Below, piece by piece: positions 60,112 through 64,000 of a stretch of DNA of 64,000 nucleotides. Source of the stretch: Anaerolineae bacterium (lineage in GTDB: Bacteria; Chloroflexota; Anaerolineae; Anaerolineales; UBA4823); contig QOQU01000002.1 of NCBI GenBank assembly GCA_003327455.1, forward strand, positions 419,963 to 483,962. The letters are read 5' to 3'. A program made the translations under genes and the position numbers. Numbering within the stretch: position 1 is the stretch's first letter; every line of letters starts with the position of its first letter. The notes below the pieces were generated by a model. That model saw only the letters and a list, made by a program, of their open reading frames with translations. It did no database searches and was not told the DNA's origin.

Positions 60112-62045
60112 TGATCTGACTCCTTAAAGGGCAGAACGCTTGTCTTCAAAATCCGCACATCCCCAACCCGTTCGGTGATTCCTTCGGCATCCAGGTATTC
60201 GAGCAAAGCGAGGGCATACTTGCGGCTGGTCTGTAAATGGTCACGCACCTCCGCCGCGCTAACCTGCCCCTGTTGATCGATCAATTGACAGATACTCTCT
60301 ACCGCCTGCTGGTAGTGCTGACGTCGAAAGACCACCTCTTCGGAGACCTGAACCAGCTCGTCGAGTTCTAGAAGTGCCTCATACAACGCTTCGCCGACTT
60401 TCATTTTACACTCTTTGGGGCTGGGAGGGGAATACGGAGCCCTTTCGAAAAGACGCATCAATTCGGCAATCTGTTCCCTTTGAGCGGGTTTAAACTGGAT
60501 TCGAAAGTCAGGCAAGGCAATTGCCATTCGCTCTTCCCTTATTTTGCCCTCACCTTTTAGTCCTTCCAGAAAAGGCTGGAAGAGCGTGGGGGGTAGTTTC
60601 AGGCGGTTCTTCAATTCCTCACGGGGTATCCCCCGCCGTAATGGGTAGGTTTGGTGATATTCTTGAAGCAACCTCTGTGTCTTCGTCTGCCACTCTTTCC
60701 ATCTCATTTGAGCCACCAGCGGAGCCTCGTATCGTTCCTTTCCCGACCTGCCAAAACGTCCAGCGGGGTCAATGATATGCTGGTCTCGAATCAAGGCTTC
60801 CAGGCTTTGAACCACCTCTTCCAGAGAGAAATTGGTCAGCTCAACGATCTGTGTGGTAGTCAACCAGTCATGTCGCTGGAGAAGCTTCAGGATAACCTCG
60901 CCCGAATCCCCCTTTAACAAAGCCTCTAAGCGAGCCTGCCATTCATCGCCAAAGCGTTTATAACGGCGTTGAGGAAATGGGTCTAAGATTTCACCACCGC
61001 CCAGGGTCTCAGGTGGAGAGGGACGCCGTAATATAAAGCGATCTCCTCGCACAGCTACTGTAGGTGACTGCAATTCAATCTGAAGCCAGCCTTCTTCACC
61101 CGGCAGAAGCTCTTCCAGGCCTAGAAGGCGCACCCGTCCAACCACTTCAGCGGTATAGAGAAAGAATTTGACCTGCAGGTTGTGTTTCAAGCTGGTAGTG
61201 ACATCGGGTAACAATCGAAAGCGCACATCTAATCGCTGGGTAGGACGATAGCTTCCGGATTTGACCAGAACATCGCCGCGCCGAATTTGCTCAACCGCAA
61301 CCCCACTCAGATTAGCAGCTGTACGGCTGCCCGGTAAGGCGATTTCCTCTTTTTTCTTATGCGTTTGCAGGCTTCGGATGCGCGTTTTCAACCCCTGCGG
61401 AAGAATCTCGCATTCCGCACCCACCTCCAACGGACTGTCCAGCAACGTCCCGGTTACAATCGTACCAAAGCCGCTCAGCGTGAAAACGCGGTCGATCGGC
61501 AGGCGTGGTCTGCCATTGTTGCCTCTCGGCGGCAGGTCGACGAGTTGTTCCTGAAGGGCAAGTTTCAAGCGCTCCAAACCCTGATGCGTCCTGGCAGAGA
61601 CCGGGATAATTGGCGCATTTGCCAGGTGAGTGCCTTGCAGCACTTGTCGCACTTCATCCTGCACCAGCTCAAGCCACTCTTGATCGACGATATCAATCTT
61701 GTTTAGGGCCACCACCCCGCGCGAGATGCGCAATAAGTCCACAATCGCCAGATGCTCTCGCGTTTGAGGCATGATCCCTTCGTCGGCTGCAATGACGAGC
61801 AGAACCGCGTCGATTCCACCCACTCCAGCCAACATGTTCTCAATAAAATCACGATGACCGGGCACATCGACGATGCCGATTTCTTCGCCGTTGGGCAGGG
61901 TGAGCCAGGCAAATCCTAAATCTATGGTCATCTGACGGGCCTGCTCTTCTGCCAGCCGATCCGGGTTTATTCCACTCAAAGCTTCTACCAGGCTGGATTT
62001 CCCGTGATCGACATGTCCGGCTGTGCCAATTACCTTCACGCCCAT
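60108..62045 (-). CDS. selB: Selenocysteine-specific elongation factor SelB
   Basis: 645 aa. EF-Tu-like GTPase: GTAGHVDHGKSSLVEAL (P-loop), DVPGHRDFI, NKID; then domains II/III (RVFTLSGFGTIVTGTL) and four C-terminal winged-helix domains (about residues 390-640) that bind the SECIS element. Delivers Sec-tRNA to UGA codons. The neighbours are not Sec biosynthesis genes. ATG 62045 has AGGAG only one base upstream; GTG 62039 has better spacing (7) and may be the real start. Confidence 0.95.
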   Translation of the reverse strand: MGVKVIGTAGHVDHGKSSLVEALSGINPDRLAEEQARQMTIDLGFAWLTLPNGEEIGIVDVPGHRDFIENMLAGVGGIDAVLLVIAADEGIMPQTREHLAIVDLLRISRGVVALNKIDIVDQEWLELVQDEVRQVLQGTHLANAPIIPVSARTHQGLERLKLALQEQLVDLPPRGNNGRPRLPIDRVFTLSGFGTIVTGTLLDSPLEVGAECEILPQGLKTRIRSLQTHKKKEEIALPGSRTAANLSGVAVEQIRRGDVLVKSGSYRPTQRLDVRFRLLPDVTTSLKHNLQVKFFLYTAEVVGRVRLLGLEELLPGEEGWLQIELQSPTVAVRGDRFILRRPSPPETLGGGEILDPFPQRRYKRFGDEWQARLEALLKGDSGEVILKLLQRHDWLTTTQIVELTNFSLEEVVQSLEALIRDQHIIDPAGRFGRSGKERYEAPLVAQMRWKEWQTKTQRLLQEYHQTYPLRRGIPREELKNRLKLPPTLFQPFLEGLKGEGKIREERMAIALPDFRIQFKPAQREQIAELMRLFERAPYSPPSPKECKMKVGEALYEALLELDELVQVSEEVVFRRQHYQQAVESICQLIDQQGQVSAAEVRDHLQTSRKYALALLEYLDAEGITERVGDVRILKTSVLPFKESDQ

Positions 62046-62054
62046 TCTCCTAAA

Positions 62055-63233
62055 TTATTGACGATCCTGGGTCGTGTGGTCGAATTCTGCCGCCCAGTTA
62101 TAAACAGCATTAAGCAGATTTCGTAAGTTTCGTTCCAACTGAACATTCAATAGCGCAACGGCGTCCTTAACGGTTTGGAAATTTTCTTCAAGCAGGCCAA
62201 TCTGGTTTATGATTTTATCAATCTGACGCACCAATTCAGAGCGGATTTCTTCTTGAACCAGGGTGTAATTCGTCCAGCGCTTCTGATCATCGCTCTTGAA
62301 GGCAACCCATTCCTGACGCAAGCGTTCTTCACCCAGCCGTTGTAACTCGGTCAATTCGCTCACCCGCCGCTCGACCTTTTGTGCCAATTCCTCGATAGCT
62401 TTTTGCGTCCGTTGCACCGTACGGTTGGTCGCATCTACGTCCTGAAATGTCTTTTCCACTTCCTTCGCTATCTCTTCAAATTGCTCGATTCTTCCCAACC
62501 ATTCTTTCCAAAGGCGTTCTCTTTCGACCTGAAGGAGGGATTGCTCTTCGATAAACTTTATCTGCGCCTGCTTTATTTCACCAAAAGTGCCTTCCACCTC
62601 TGCCATGCGGCTCTCCATTCGCTTTGCCGTCACGCTGCCTAACTCAAGCTGGGCTTGCAACTCATTATACAGCTTACGGATTGCCGTGGTCTCCCCTTGC
62701 AAATCGGTGATCTTGCGCGCATCCTGGCGGCGATTGTCTTCCGATTGGCGAATCAGGCGGTTGAACTCCTCTTCTGTCCGCTCAAGTTCGGCTATCTTTT
62801 CTTCCAGTTCGGTAATCGCTCGCGAAATACGCAATTCCTCATCAATACGGGTTTGCAGGCTGCGGCGAAGTTCAGCAATCGCACTGATTTCTTTCTTGAT
62901 CTCCGCAATCGAAGCCTCAAGGGTTTTGATTTCGACGCGGCGTAACTTTTCGGCTTCCTGTTCACGTCGCTGAGTTTCCTTCTCTAAGGCCTCAAGCTGT
63001 TGTTTGACCTCAACTTTAAATTTCAGCAGTGCTTCATCGGTCTGATCGATCCGTCCCCCAAGAGGTTTATAGCGACTCAATTCGGCAGATATCTCCTTGA
63101 TTTGCTGATGCGCACTTTGCAAACTTTGCTCCAGACTTTTGATCTTTTCCTCGAGCGCAGCAATGGTTGCCTTATCGCGTCGGCGTTCATCATCCAACCA
63201 ATCAAGTTTCTTCAATATTTGTTCCGGTTGCAT
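62055..63233 (-). CDS. Long coiled-coil protein
   Basis: 392 aa, almost entirely charged alpha-helix with heptad-like pattern (Glu, Lys, Leu, Gln rich), no membrane segments and no Cys. Resembles structural or scaffold coiled-coil proteins, with no catalytic motif. AAGGAGCCTGG ribosome site. 9 bases before selB and probably cotranscribed. An extended -10 box lies 40 bases upstream. Confidence 0.82.
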   Translation of the reverse strand: MQPEQILKKLDWLDDERRRDKATIAALEEKIKSLEQSLQSAHQQIKEISAELSRYKPLGGRIDQTDEALLKFKVEVKQQLEALEKETQRREQEAEKLRRVEIKTLEASIAEIKKEISAIAELRRSLQTRIDEELRISRAITELEEKIAELERTEEEFNRLIRQSEDNRRQDARKITDLQGETTAIRKLYNELQAQLELGSVTAKRMESRMAEVEGTFGEIKQAQIKFIEEQSLLQVERERLWKEWLGRIEQFEEIAKEVEKTFQDVDATNRTVQRTQKAIEELAQKVERRVSELTELQRLGEERLRQEWVAFKSDDQKRWTNYTLVQEEIRSELVRQIDKIINQIGLLEENFQTVKDAVALLNVQLERNLRNLLNAVYNWAAEFDHTTQDRQ

Positions 63234-63272
63234 CCAGGCTCCTTATTCTGAGCTTTTGGTTTCCTTTAACCG

Positions 63273-63281
63273 ATTATAGCA
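63273..63281 (-). promoter_or_regulatory. Extended -10 promoter of the coiled-coil/selB/sortase unit
   Basis: TGCTATAAT on the minus strand, about 39 bases before the coiled-coil ATG, with an ordinary SD leader. Same motif as at 6808. Confidence 0.6.
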
Positions 63282-63358
63282 TGAGCGATTGATCTTCCGT
63301 GCCTGTGCCGCAAGGATCTACTTATGGGTCAAACAAAGGCGACATATTTTTATCCCAT

Positions 63359-64000
63359 TCAATTTCCCCTAAAAAATGTCAGGCCCATATTGTAAAGGGT
63401 TGGCAAAAACCAGGAAGGGAACATTCCTCCCAAAAGCAAGAAAACAGAACCAATCGTTAGCAGGATGGTCTGCGAGCGTGTCTCATGTAGCACCAGAGGC
63501 TGGTTCTGATCGCTACGGACCAAAACCGCCATTGCCCTTAATCCCCCAATCAGTACTCCCACACTGCCAAAGATTGCCGCAAAGGCAAACGGCGGAAAAT
63601 TTTGAAACCATCCTTGCCAGATCAGCAGGTGGATCGGGAAAGCGGCTGTCAACGGGAAACCGACCAGAGTTAGAACCGAGAGAAAATATGCAACAGTTGC
63701 TATTGGATAACTTCTTCCCAACCCAACCAAATCTTGGATATGGATACTTTCCCCGTGTTCATGATAGAGCTTGCAAGCCATCGCCCACAGGGCTAAGGCA
63801 ATTCCCCGCGGTAACACCTGCATAAATAGTATTGCTAAAACTGAGGACTGCTCGGGCAAGGCTAACCCCATACCAATAGCCAGGAAACTCATCCCTATCT
63901 CTTTTATCAAGGCATATCCCATCCAACGTCCAAGATGACGATGGTAAATTGCTCCAATGCCTCCCAGGATCGTCATTAAAAATCCTTCAATTCCAAAGAA
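63359..64000 (-). CDS. Proton-translocating NADH dehydrogenase/Mrp-type subunit, C-terminal part
   Basis: The frame is open to the right edge of the window, so only about 213 C-terminal residues are seen. Six to seven hydrophobic segments; the Nuo(L/M/N)/MrpD-like pattern YALIKEIGMSFLAIGMG, a conserved Lys in TM helices and LVGFPLTAAFPIHLLI are visible. Part of a complex I or antiporter module. Assignment to a specific subunit is not possible from the fragment. Confidence 0.75.
   Translation of the reverse strand, partial: FFGIEGFLMTILGGIGAIYHRHLGRWMGYALIKEIGMSFLAIGMGLALPEQSSVLAILFMQVLPRGIALALWAMACKLYHEHGESIHIQDLVGLGRSYPIATVAYFLSVLTLVGFPLTAAFPIHLLIWQGWFQNFPPFAFAAIFGSVGVLIGGLRAMAVLVRSDQNQPLVLHETRSQTILLTIGSVFLLLGGMFPSWFLPTLYNMGLTFFRGN

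Overview
The window looks like a chromosomal segment of a Chloroflexota bacterium, most likely class Anaerolineae. This is inference from gene content: a Ser/Thr kinase next to an FHA protein, DUF11 repeats fused to a sortase behind an LPGTG-F motif, a class-I GAPDH/PGK/TPI string, SelB, CstA with ArsA-like ATPases, and moderate GC. No rRNA, tRNA, CRISPR array, prophage or intact insertion sequence was seen. Nearly all genes are intact and tightly packed, often with ATGA overlaps.

Layout. 1-2.8 kb: lower glycolysis (gap, pgk, start of tpiA; minus strand). 2.9-15.3 kb: YvcK-like protein, recJ, a GT2 glycosyltransferase, an AAA ATPase, then a run of GDPD, PLP deaminase, CoA-transferase-like beta subunit and a large exported GH3-like protein, followed by a Ser/Thr kinase and a divergent FHA/winged-helix protein. 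15.3-24.7 kb (minus): CpXC protein, sensor kinase, class-III aminotransferase, SH3 lipoprotein, lon, folC. 24.8-30.3 kb: ydcF-like, HD protein, esterase, ATP-grasp, an AbiEii-type nucleotidyltransferase with an unknown partner, and a TPR membrane protein. 30.4-34.8 kb: cstA, two paralogous ~100-aa proteins and two ArsA/Get3-like ATPases. 34.9-44.7 kb: a degenerate tyrosine-recombinase-like protein, tilS, a CpaE-like receiver/ATPase, a sirtuin, mutL, a HAD phosphatase, CoA-transferase-like alpha subunit, ctpA and a YugP-type protease. 44.7-53.6 kb: flippase-like membrane protein, then the conserved rpmH-rnpA-yidD-(beta-propeller lipoprotein)-yidC-jag-(PfkB kinase)-parA-parB block and an amidohydrolase. 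53.6-64 kb: palindromic repeats, a 39-aa peptide gene and a GEVED-domain surface protein behind a cyclic-di-GMP-I-type riboswitch, an OmpR/PhoB regulator, a second repeat-rich gap, a DUF11/LPGTG/sortase fusion, selB, a coiled-coil protein and a partial Nuo/Mrp-type antiporter subunit.

The most interesting items are: (1) the ArsA-like pair, whose switch I and switch II motifs are altered in a complementary way; (2) the surface-protein unit with promoter, PHO-box-like repeat, c-di-GMP riboswitch, terminator, GEVED protein and a YxxP-containing 39-aa peptide; (3) repeated examples of a -10 box only 6-11 nt before the start codon, suggesting widespread leaderless transcription; (4) several proteins that keep a known fold but lose catalytic residues (tyrosine recombinase, GH3, CoA transferase beta); and (5) a dispersed palindromic repeat read through in frame inside the sortase fusion.
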